Below are positions 8,126 to 14,549 of a stretch of DNA of 64,000 nucleotides, piece after piece (position 1 is the first letter of the stretch; every line of letters begins with the position of its first letter). The translations under genes and the position numbers were made by a program. The notes beneath the pieces were generated by a model. The model was not told where the DNA came from and searched no databases. It saw only the letters and a list, made by a program, of their open reading frames with translations. Origin of the DNA: Rhodococcus sp. HNM0569 (GTDB lineage Bacteria; Actinomycetota; Actinomycetes; Mycobacteriales; Mycobacteriaceae); contig NZ_JAASAE010000004.1 in NCBI RefSeq assembly GCF_012726205.1, positions 186,001-250,000 on the forward strand, read 5' to 3'.

Positions 8126-8467
8126 TCAGGGCCCGCCTAGGATTCCGTACGCCTCGTACTTCCCGTGCCATTCGAGGTAGAGGTTCATCTGCAGGGATGC
8201 GCCGCCGAGCCCGAGGATGGGCTGGCCGAACGGGTGCAGCGTCTTGATCTGGGTGTAGTTGTACCCGCGTTTCGCTGGCGGTGCGTCCATGGGGGCGAAG
8301 TTGCTCGGATGATAGGTGCGGCCCTCGTGACGGAGAACGTTCGGTGGCGAGAAGACCCAGTTCGGATTCTGGTACTTCACGCCGAAGTAGGCGTACGCGG
8401 CGACGATGAGCATCGCGACACACAGTGCCCCTGCGCGCAGTCGTGATGCGGTTCGGCTCGAAATCAC
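8126..8467 (-). CDS. Membrane-anchored extracytoplasmic protein of unknown function
   Basis: The 113-residue protein starts at GTG 8467, which overlaps the stop codon of the upstream 56-residue gene by four bases (GTGA), indicating translational coupling. A basic N-terminus is followed by one hydrophobic segment at about 10-28 (LRAGALCVAMLIVAAYAYFG), then a polar tail with aromatic residues and prolines (NPNWVFSPPNVLRHEGRTY) that would face outside. There is no lipobox. Function unknown. Confidence 0.7.
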   Translation of the reverse strand: MISSRTASRLRAGALCVAMLIVAAYAYFGVKYQNPNWVFSPPNVLRHEGRTYHPSNFAPMDAPPAKRGYNYTQIKTLHPFGQPILGLGGASLQMNLYLEWHGKYEAYGILGGP

Positions 8468-8634
8468 TCGGATGTCACCTCGTCGAACATGATCTGCTCG
8501 GCCTGGAGTGCGCCTGCAGATGCCTTGCCGCGGCCGATCTCGGACCGCCGGTACGTCGCGGTGCGGACCTTGCCGGCGTGCCTGGACCCGTTCGCGACTG
8601 CGACGAGGGTTGCGGGCAGTGTCGGCCAGTTCAT
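8464..8634 (-). CDS. Small protein coupled to the membrane-anchored gene (56 aa)
   Basis: Starting at ATG 8634 the frame gives 56 residues, beginning MNWPTLPATLVAVANGSRHA and ending in MFDEVTSE. Its TGA overlaps the GTG start of the next gene. A longer start at GTG 8733 would add 33 residues of lower quality. The middle part is basic (GKVRTATYRRSEIGRGK). No ribosome binding site is clear for the short start. No family recognised; the overlap is the main evidence that it is a gene. Confidence 0.5.
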   Translation of the reverse strand: MNWPTLPATLVAVANGSRHAGKVRTATYRRSEIGRGKASAGALQAEQIMFDEVTSE

Positions 8635-8808
8635 GCCGCGAAGATACTTGCTCTGCGTCCCGGTGTGCCCTGCGGCAGCGGGTTTGGTGACCAGGCGGGA
8701 ATTGGAGTGGGGTCGCCTCCGCTCTGATGCCACGAATTCCAGGCGGGTATGTGGAACCGGCGCACTTCCACGCGGAATCGCAATGCGTATGGCGGATACT
8801 CTGCTTGT

Positions 8809-9171
8809 ATGGGTGAAGCGAGCAAGGAGCTAGCCGCTGCGGTTGACGAGTTCGTGGCGGTCCTGCCGAAATCCGGGGAGATCGTGGAGAAGGCCAAGGC
8901 GATTCTCGAGCTTCTGAACGCCGAGGTCGCCGCCACCGACCAGGATGTCGAGCGGCTGCGGGCGCTGGATGATCAGCCGGAAGGCGTGCAGCTGGCCATG
9001 GCGTCCCGCAGGGGGAAGAACAGTGTGCTCCGCGCGGAGCGGGCCAGGTGGCGGGTGATTGTGGATCGGTTGTCGGACGCGCCGGCGCCTGAAATTGACA
9101 CCGATCGGGGAGCGTACGCATACATCAGCAGAGAGCCTGACCAGGCGACAGATCAAGGCGAAGATCGGTAG
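8809..9171 (+). CDS. Small coiled-coil protein of unknown function
   Basis: The 120-residue protein from ATG 8809 is almost entirely helical with heptad-like spacing (ASKELAAAVDEFVAVL, EKAKAILELLNAEVAATDQD), ending in a polar acidic tail. A GATACT hexamer at 8795-8800 ends eight bases before the ATG, so the mRNA is probably leaderless. It could dimerise as a coiled coil. It is divergent from the operon that starts at 8634. No domain recognised. Confidence 0.7.
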   Translation: MGEASKELAAAVDEFVAVLPKSGEIVEKAKAILELLNAEVAATDQDVERLRALDDQPEGVQLAMASRRGKNSVLRAERARWRVIVDRLSDAPAPEIDTDRGAYAYISREPDQATDQGEDR

Positions 9172-9262
9172 CCGAGGAGCCTGATCAGGTGGGGGAGATG
9201 TAGTTCACCAGAGGTTGTCGGCAGGTCCGGTACTGCTGCGCTGGGCAACTACAGTTCCGAGG

Positions 9263-9661
9263 ATGACAAGTGATTCCGACGGTGAGATCGATTCGGGTGA
9301 CGAGCTCTTCGAAGACGTCCACCAGGAGTATTCCGTCATATTCGATACCTGGGAGATGCAGTGCGCTCGACACATGCTTGCGGGCCTCATCTTGGGGCAG
9401 CGGCGTGGCGGAATCCAGCTTGTGTCGTTCTCGGTGGCGCCGACAGATGATCTGATCGAAGCGGTTATCGACTACTACGGAAACGCTGATACAGCGAGGA
9501 TCCGTATGGGCTACCGATACACACTGTCGAGACTTAGCGTGATGGCCGGAGATGACGACCCTGCATCAGCGGGCACGTTGTACTTGGAGGACATGTTCAC
9601 GGCGCCATTGAGCATGCCGGGTGATCCAGTGGACGGCGTCCACTGGATCACCCGGCCATGA
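9263..9661 (+). CDS. Protein of unknown function (132 aa) with a hairpin in its 3' end
   Basis: ATG 9263 follows GAGG with very short spacing. The acidic N-terminus (SDSDGEIDSGDELFEDVH) precedes a mixed alpha/beta region (LVSFSVAPTDDLIEAVIDYY). Codon use is less G/C-biased than in the rest of the window. The last 15 codons are encoded inside a perfect 19-base inverted repeat (9616-9656), so the C-terminal peptide PGDPVDGVHWITRP is dictated by the palindrome; this suggests that the natural C-terminus was replaced when the repeat arose. No family recognised. Confidence 0.6.
   Translation: MTSDSDGEIDSGDELFEDVHQEYSVIFDTWEMQCARHMLAGLILGQRRGGIQLVSFSVAPTDDLIEAVIDYYGNADTARIRMGYRYTLSRLSVMAGDDDPASAGTLYLEDMFTAPLSMPGDPVDGVHWITRP
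9616..9656. repeat. Perfect 19-bp inverted repeat with 3-base loop
   Basis: The arms 9616-9634 and 9638-9656 are exact reverse complements around the loop GGC; the core reads GTGATCCAGTGGAC and its complement. The element covers the last codons of the gene ending at 9661. It could act as an intrinsic hairpin, but no T-run follows. Confidence 0.9.
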
Positions 9662-9672
9662 CCACTCGTGTT

Positions 9673-9909
9673 TCAGCAAAGCTGTGGCCTCTCCACCGCA
9701 ATACGCGCTGATGACTCTGACGTTTCGCGGCCGACTGGCAGCCAGTAGTTGCCATCCGGATAGACCGGGATTCGCCACTCGGCGTTCGGCGCGCGTGTCT
9801 CGTGAGGACCGAAGAGATAGCCGGGTGCTGCCAATCGAGCGCGGTCAGTGTTGTGCTCGACGAACGCGGTCAGTGTTGTGCTCGACGAAAAGGCATGGCG
9901 GAAGCGCAT
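9673..9909 (-). CDS. Short protein or gene remnant of unknown function (78 aa)
   Basis: The interval between the genes ending at 9661 and 9956 holds this minus-strand frame. ATG 9909 has GGGGAAAG just upstream. The C-terminal 50 residues look protein-like (PGYLFGPHETRAP, EWRIPVYPDGNYWLPVGRE) while the first 28 are encoded by a perfect 25-base tandem duplication (9840-9889) that shifts frame between its copies. The most economical reading is a C-terminal remnant whose N-terminus was altered by the duplication. No family assigned with confidence. Confidence 0.35.
   Translation of the reverse strand: MRFRHAFSSSTTLTAFVEHNTDRARLAAPGYLFGPHETRAPNAEWRIPVYPDGNYWLPVGRETSESSARIAVERPQLC
9840..9889. repeat. 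Tandem duplication of a 25-bp unit
   Basis: The unit beginning CGCGGTCAGTGTTGTGCTCG occupies 9840-9864 and again 9865-9889 with no mismatch. Since 25 is not a multiple of three, the duplication changes the reading frame of anything translated across it. Confidence 0.95.
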
Positions 9910-9955
9910 CTTTCCCCGTCTTCGAAGGTGTGGGATGGGTCACGAGGCGCGCTGA

Positions 9956-10651
9956 TCAGGGTCGCTCGTTGTGCGACGGCCGGTTGATGTTGTCGGACAG
10001 GACCGAGATGTCGGCAGTGGGGGTGACGACGAATGCCTCGAGCGAGTCGGCTGTCAGGACGGCGTCGATGCATTCGCGTGAACCCGCGACGTAGGTCGAC
10101 GTGAGGTCCTGATTGGTGTTGACGAACCATTGCTTTCCTCGGGGCCACCAGAGGTTGACGCCTTCGAGCTTGTATTCGTCGGAGGCGCGTTCGATGGTGC
10201 CGCTGAACATCACCATCGGTCCCGCCGGGGTCGACAGCCGTGCCGCGTCCGAGGCGACGGGGTAGGTCTTTCCCTCCCAGAAACCGAAATAGCATTCGGT
10301 GCCCGCGGCGGTGAATCGACTGAGCACTGCGCGGAGGGTGGACAGCGTTGCCGGTGGCAGACGTCCGACGTCCGGCGCAGTCGGTGAAAACAAGGGGTGC
10401 TCGGAGCCTGCGATGTATTCCCACTGCATTCCGGGATGGACGGTCTTCCTCCGGCGCCGGGCAATCTCTGCCCAGCTGGTGCCTGGACAGAGATTGCCCG
10501 GCGCTGGAGGGTGAAGGATCCGTGTGAACGCGGAGTATCCGGCAGGCACGAGGGAGGCAACTGTATTGCCGGAAGGAGCCAATGCGGCTTCGAGCCACTC
10601 GCCGTCGTGGAAACGTCCGCGCAGTAGTTCGCTGTCGGTCCATGCAGTCAC
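9956..10651 (-). CDS. Conserved actinobacterial protein of unknown function (231 aa)
   Basis: The GTG at 10651 is preceded by AGAAGGG about 12 bases away. The C-terminal half has the pattern EGVNLWWPRGKQWFVNTNQDL followed by TYVAGS and a short helix, which I recall from many actinobacterial hypothetical proteins that also contain a CYFGFWEG-like strand, as here. There is no signal peptide or membrane segment, so it is probably cytosolic. A 23-base imperfect inverted repeat lies inside the gene at 10448-10510 and encodes parts of PPAPGNLCPGTSWAEIARRR. Neighbours give no functional hint. Confidence 0.75.
   Translation of the reverse strand: MTAWTDSELLRGRFHDGEWLEAALAPSGNTVASLVPAGYSAFTRILHPPAPGNLCPGTSWAEIARRRRKTVHPGMQWEYIAGSEHPLFSPTAPDVGRLPPATLSTLRAVLSRFTAAGTECYFGFWEGKTYPVASDAARLSTPAGPMVMFSGTIERASDEYKLEGVNLWWPRGKQWFVNTNQDLTSTYVAGSRECIDAVLTADSLEAFVVTPTADISVLSDNINRPSHNERP
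10448..10510. repeat. Inverted repeat inside a coding sequence (23-bp arms, 17-base loop)
   Basis: Arms 10448-10470 and 10488-10510 match as reverse complements at 22 of 23 positions; the core is CGCCGGGCAATCTCTG. It lies wholly within the gene at 9956-10651. Such a long palindrome within codons is unusual and could affect translation or mark an insertion. Confidence 0.9.
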
Positions 10652-10796
10652 CGGATCTCGTTGCCCTTCTTCTGGTCTTTCAGGTTTGCGAGTGGCTGCC
10701 CTTCCCTCGGCACACTGCTTGCTCCAGCTTCGAGACTGCCCGGTTGCGTCGACGGACTCGCCGAGTCACGACGATCAGGCGCCGATTCGCCGTGAG

Positions 10797-12248
10797 TCAA
10801 CGTCTGCGGCTGCTGCCGGTGCGGTTGTTCTTCCGCGCGCGGGGTGGCGGGTTGCGGTAGGTGGTGCGTGTGTCGCGGCGATCGTCGACGCGACGGCGGC
10901 GCTCGTTCTCCTTGTGGGAGATCTGTTTGCGTGGGTAGCGCTGCGGTGCCGGCGTGCGTCGCTGGGTGAAGCGTTGTGGCGTGGGGGTGCCGAAGATGCG
11001 GGTGAGCCAGCGGTGTTTGCCGTCGGTGTTCAGTGACGTGATCGCTTCCGGCTCGCGAAGCGCGGCGTGCGCGATGAGCCCGAACATCACCAGGGTGGCG
11101 ATCATCGAGGTTCCGCCGGCGGAGATCAAAGGCAGCTGCAGGCCGGTGATCGGAACCAAGCCCACGACGTAGGCGATGTTGATGGCCGCCTGGGCGACGA
11201 CGAACACCGTCGCGGTCGCGGACATGACACGCAGGAACGGGTCGCGCGCGCGTTGCGAGATGCGCAGTCCCACCCACAGCACGATCGCGAACAGGGCGAT
11301 CACGAGTAGCCCGCCGAACAGGCCGAGTTCTTCGCCGACGACTGCGAAGATGAAGTCGTTGTATGCCTGGGGGAGATACGACCATTTCGACTGGCCCTGT
11401 CCGAGGCCGGTCCCGAAGAGGCCGCCGTGTGCGAGGGCGAACCGCGCCTGGGTTGCCTGGTAGTTGAGTCCTTGCGGATCGGCAGCCGGGTTGAGAAACG
11501 CGCGGATGCGGTCGGATCGGTAGGCCGCGGTGGTCGCCAGGATCACGAAGGCGATCACCGCACCGAGCGCGATGGCGCCGACGAGCCGAGTCGGGAACTG
11601 TCCGAACCACAGCAAGGCCATGACGATGGCACCGATCGTCGCGGTCTGCCCGAGGTCACGTTCGGCGACCACGAGCGCCATGATCACCAACGATCCGATC
11701 ATCAGCGGCTTGAAGGCTGCCATTGCCTGCATCGAAGAGGTGGACAGCGCGGAGGCGATCAGGTGGGCGCCCCAGACCACGAGGACGACCTTGGCGAACT
11801 CCGACGGCTGGAAGCCGACACTGCCGAGCATGATCCACGACCGCGCACCCATCTGCTCACTGCCGATGCCGGGCATCAGAACGGCGACGAGCGCGATCAA
11901 CGCGATCCCCAGCCCCCACGGGGCGAGGGTGCGCACGGTTCTGGTCGGCAGTCGCACCACGGCGACGAACAGGACCAGGCCGATCGCCGCATACATCACC
12001 TGCGGGACGAACCGCGTGTAGGACGAGCCCGACGCGACGTACGACTCGACCGCGGACGAGGACAGCACCATCACCAGTCCGAGGCCGAGCAGCAGCAGGG
12101 TCGCGGCGGTGATCAGGTGGAAGTCCGACAGCGGGTGCGAGAGCCAGACGCCGAGCCGGGTGCGCGGGCTCGAGCGAGTGGCGGCGCGGCCGGCACGCTC
12201 GCGTGGCCGACGGTTCGGGCGGGGCCGGTCTACCTCGGTACTACGCAC
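10797..12248 (-). CDS. SEDS-family peptidoglycan polymerase (FtsW/RodA type), outside the dcw cluster
   Basis: The 483-residue polytopic protein shows the SEDS signatures: WIMLGSVGFQPSEFAKVVLV in the middle, RIRAFLNPAADPQGLNYQ, the periplasmic GLGQGQSKWSYLP, and NDFIFAVVGEELGL near the C-terminal end. About ten membrane segments are predicted, followed by a basic, disordered tail of about 75 residues. SEDS proteins polymerise lipid II together with a class B PBP. FtsW normally sits between murD and murG and RodA next to a pbpA; neither arrangement is seen here, so this is an accessory copy. The GTG at 12248 is the likely start, with an arginine-rich cytosolic N-terminus. Confidence 0.92.
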   Translation of the reverse strand: MRSTEVDRPRPNRRPRERAGRAATRSSPRTRLGVWLSHPLSDFHLITAATLLLLGLGLVMVLSSSAVESYVASGSSYTRFVPQVMYAAIGLVLFVAVVRLPTRTVRTLAPWGLGIALIALVAVLMPGIGSEQMGARSWIMLGSVGFQPSEFAKVVLVVWGAHLIASALSTSSMQAMAAFKPLMIGSLVIMALVVAERDLGQTATIGAIVMALLWFGQFPTRLVGAIALGAVIAFVILATTAAYRSDRIRAFLNPAADPQGLNYQATQARFALAHGGLFGTGLGQGQSKWSYLPQAYNDFIFAVVGEELGLFGGLLVIALFAIVLWVGLRISQRARDPFLRVMSATATVFVVAQAAINIAYVVGLVPITGLQLPLISAGGTSMIATLVMFGLIAHAALREPEAITSLNTDGKHRWLTRIFGTPTPQRFTQRRTPAPQRYPRKQISHKENERRRRVDDRRDTRTTYRNPPPRARKNNRTGSSRRR

Positions 12249-12453
12249 CTCGCGATGGTCCCACGCATCAGTCGGTCGCTGGTCGACGCGGAACCGGTCG
12301 TGTCGGGCACAGCGCGACCGAACGCACCGGACGGCGTGTTCCGACGGTCAGTCGACGGGTCCGGATTTCGTGATGTGCGTGAGGGAAACTCCTGACCTCG
12401 GAATTCGTACCGTTTCACGCTTCGTGGCACGCCGGCGTCCGGGCCGGGCGAGC

Positions 12454-12459
12454 TAGTAT
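12454..12459 (+). promoter_or_regulatory. -10 element of a probably leaderless transcript for the leader peptide
   Basis: TAGTAT ends seven bases before the ATG at 12467, which places the transcription start at or next to the ATG. Leaderless mRNAs of this form are common in actinobacteria. No convincing -35 is visible. Confidence 0.55.
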
Positions 12460-12466
12460 CGCGTCC

Positions 12467-12553
12467 ATGACCACGGCATTCGACGCACGCGACATCTGGT
12501 CGTGCCTGCACGTCGACTTCTGCCGCACTTCCTCGGAACGCTGTCGACACTGA
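12467..12553 (+). CDS. Cysteine-containing putative leader peptide (28 aa)
   Basis: The short frame encodes a 28-residue peptide ending HVDFCRTSSERCRH with three cysteines (Cys13, Cys19, Cys26). The HVDhxRxxSxxC-R pattern is the hallmark of the actinobacterial 'putative leader peptide' family found upstream of sulfur-acquisition genes and flavin-dependent monooxygenases. Translation of the cysteine codons is thought to sense cysteine or charged tRNA-Cys and so control the downstream gene. Here the next gene begins 80 bases downstream (12634) and encodes a luciferase-like protein, and a tRNA-Cys gene follows it, in agreement with that idea. The transcript is probably leaderless. Confidence 0.75.
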   Translation: MTTAFDARDIWSCLHVDFCRTSSERCRH

Positions 12554-12633
12554 CGTCCGGCCTTCGCGCCGGGCACGCACGTCACCCACAGGCCACGCTC
12601 GGTGCCCGAGCGACTGCATCTCGAGGAATCCGC

Positions 12634-13269
12634 ATGACTACTTCGTTCGCCGATCCGGCGACCCTGCCCGCACGCGCCGACCACGTCGGCACCCTCCACA
12701 TCGCCGTCGAATTGTCCGGTGCGGGCCACCACCCCGCCGCGGCGGGCTTGCCCGGAGCGACTCCGGTCGGGCCCGCACGCTGGATCGATTTCACGTCGCC
12801 GTCGAGTCGCCCGCTCGACCTGTCCGCGCGGCCCGCGGAGGTCGTCCGGGTGCGGGCCACCGATCTGCGCGAGGCCCGTGCCGCGTATGCGTCGGTGCTC
12901 GACGACGCGCTGCGCGGCGGCAGGCTGCGTCCGGTCGTGCTCGCCGACGTCGAGGTGCTCCTCGCGCCCGATGCCCGCCGTGCACGGCGCCTGCTCCGGG
13001 AACTCGACGCCGCCGAGTCGGCCACGCCCACCACGCTCCGCTACGTCGGCACACCCCTCGGCCTCGCCGGGCTCGTCGCCGACATCGGCGCCGCCCACGT
13101 CGCAGACGGTGTCACGTTGTTGCCGCTCACGCTGCCCGGCGCGCTCGAACACATCGTCACCGGCACGATTCCGTGGCTGCGTTCGCGGGGCCTGGTCGTC
13201 GACAGCGACGCCGTCGAACGCGCCGCGGGTGCCGTCGGCCTCGAGGCGTCTGCGCGCCGCGCGTCCTGA
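12634..13269 (+). CDS. Shortened luciferase-like (LLM) flavin-dependent monooxygenase homologue
   Basis: The 211-residue protein begins at ATG 12634 with GAGGAA eight bases upstream. The N-terminal LHIAVELSGAGHHPAA corresponds to the first strand of LLM-class flavin monooxygenases of sulfonate/sulfone and FMN-dependent types, and the C-terminal DGVTLLPLTLPGALEHIV plus IPWLRSRGL corresponds to the end of the barrel. Full-length relatives are 330-450 residues, so most of the TIM barrel is missing and FMN or substrate binding is doubtful. The cysteine leader peptide upstream is typical of sulfur-regulated LLM genes. It may be a degenerate paralogue or a regulatory subunit. A tRNA-Cys gene begins 14 bases after the stop. 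Confidence 0.6.
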   Translation: MTTSFADPATLPARADHVGTLHIAVELSGAGHHPAAAGLPGATPVGPARWIDFTSPSSRPLDLSARPAEVVRVRATDLREARAAYASVLDDALRGGRLRPVVLADVEVLLAPDARRARRLLRELDAAESATPTTLRYVGTPLGLAGLVADIGAAHVADGVTLLPLTLPGALEHIVTGTIPWLRSRGLVVDSDAVERAAGAVGLEASARRAS

Positions 13270-13282
13270 CCGGACGCGCCAC

Positions 13283-13354
13283 GCGGGTGTGGCCGAGGCG
13301 GCAAGGCAGCGGTCTGCAAAACCGTCCACGCGGGTTCGACTCCCGCCACCCGCT
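13283..13354 (+). tRNA. tRNA-Cys (anticodon GCA)
   Basis: The 72-base cloverleaf has a perfect 7-bp acceptor stem GCGGGTG/CACCCGC with discriminator T, an anticodon loop CTGCAAA giving GCA, and a T arm CGGGTTCGACTCCCG. No CCA is encoded. It lies directly downstream of the cysteine-leader/LLM unit and could be cotranscribed with it. Confidence 0.93.
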
Positions 13355-13375
13355 CGAAGTCCCGGGATGCTCGGT

Positions 13376-14332
13376 TCACCACGAGGTTTCGGCGACTCGG
13401 CAGAAGTTCCCGCCGAGCACCGCAGTGATGTCGGCGTCCGCCCACCCACGGTCGCGCAGCCGGGTGCCGAGTCGGAGGAATACTTCCGGCGGCATCCACT
13501 GGATCGGCCCCCAACGCGTGTAGCTGTCGTCGAACAGCCCGGGGTTGGTCCGCGATTCACGCAGGAAGTCGGCGGCGTCGAACGAAAAGTCGGTGCTGAC
13601 GCCCACGTGTTCGGCACCGACGAGTTCGACGGCGTACTCGAGGTGTTCGATCATGGCGTCGAGCGTGGGAGTGTTGGGCCCGAGAAAGATCCCCACTCCC
13701 GTGATTCCGACGACTCCTCCGGTGTCGGCGCAGGCGCGGGCCTGTTCGTCGGTGATATTGCGTGGGTGCTGCCAGACCGATCGCATGCACGAGTGGCTGT
13801 AGACCACAGGGCCGGTGGATATGTCGCACATGTCCAGCCCGGTGCGGGCGCTGCAGTGCGAGCCGTCGGGTACCATCCCCACCGCATTCATCTCCGTGAC
13901 CAGGTTACGGCCCCACGCCGTCAGTCCGCGGTCGTAGGAATCGAGACACCCACCGCCCGCTCGGTTCTCGTGGTTGTAGGTGGGCAGCATCGTCCGCACG
14001 CCCAGCTCCGCAAAGCGACGGAGATTCTCGAGGTCGCCGTCGAGAGGGCCGGAATCCTCCAGATCGAAGGCCACCGCGATGCGGCCGGATTCGGCGATGC
14101 GGGCCACATCGTGCACCGTTGCCGCCACGGCCATCCCCGGATGGCCGTCGATCGAGCGTCGGTAGTGGTCGAGCAGACGTGACGAATCGGCGAAGCTGTG
14201 CGGGGAGTAGCCCGCGTTGACCGAGACGAACGCCGGTCCGTCGCGGCTGTATCTCGTCAGCTCGCCGACATCGGCATCCGGTTGCAGGGGCAGGCACGCG
14301 TGCTGGTCCCAGAGCAGGCTCACATCCGTCAT
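13376..14332 (-). CDS. Peptidase family M19 (renal-type) dipeptidase
   Basis: The 318-residue protein, from ATG 14332 with GGGGC upstream, is a TIM-barrel dipeptidase: WDQHACLPLQ at 8-17, DLEDSGPLDG with the bridging Glu near 93, PDGSHCSART and YSHSCMRSV carrying the two metal-binding His, and STDFSFD near 245. M19 enzymes are zinc-dependent and cleave dipeptides, sometimes with D-residues. The usual N-terminal HxD metal pair appears as HAC here, so Cys replaces the Asp; this seems to define a subgroup rather than a random loss. It has no signal peptide and is probably cytosolic. It ends just after the tRNA-Cys gene on the opposite strand. Confidence 0.9.
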   Translation of the reverse strand: MTDVSLLWDQHACLPLQPDADVGELTRYSRDGPAFVSVNAGYSPHSFADSSRLLDHYRRSIDGHPGMAVAATVHDVARIAESGRIAVAFDLEDSGPLDGDLENLRRFAELGVRTMLPTYNHENRAGGGCLDSYDRGLTAWGRNLVTEMNAVGMVPDGSHCSARTGLDMCDISTGPVVYSHSCMRSVWQHPRNITDEQARACADTGGVVGITGVGIFLGPNTPTLDAMIEHLEYAVELVGAEHVGVSTDFSFDAADFLRESRTNPGLFDDSYTRWGPIQWMPPEVFLRLGTRLRDRGWADADITAVLGGNFCRVAETSW

Positions 14333-14549
14333 CTTGCCCCACATTCTCGCCCGTCGCGTGGACCGCGTGGCGCTGCAGGTCGCATCGCCCGGATCCCGCA
14401 CTCCGAGGGACGGAAAACGCATCCTGTTAACCTAGTGCTCACCCATTGTTGTCCAAAGGTTTTCGGCATTCTCCCCACTGCGGTGAGTCGCACCACACAT
14501 CGTGCTCGACCCGCTGCGCGAGCGCCCGTTGCCGTTACCGTCGGGCCCC

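Noticed and set aside
9840-9889. CRISPR-like array
   Set aside because: Two directly adjacent copies without spacers and no cas gene; it is a simple tandem duplication.
1-12300. Prophage or integrated plasmid
   Set aside because: No integrase, transposase, capsid, terminase or replication gene is visible; only short repeats and orphan genes.
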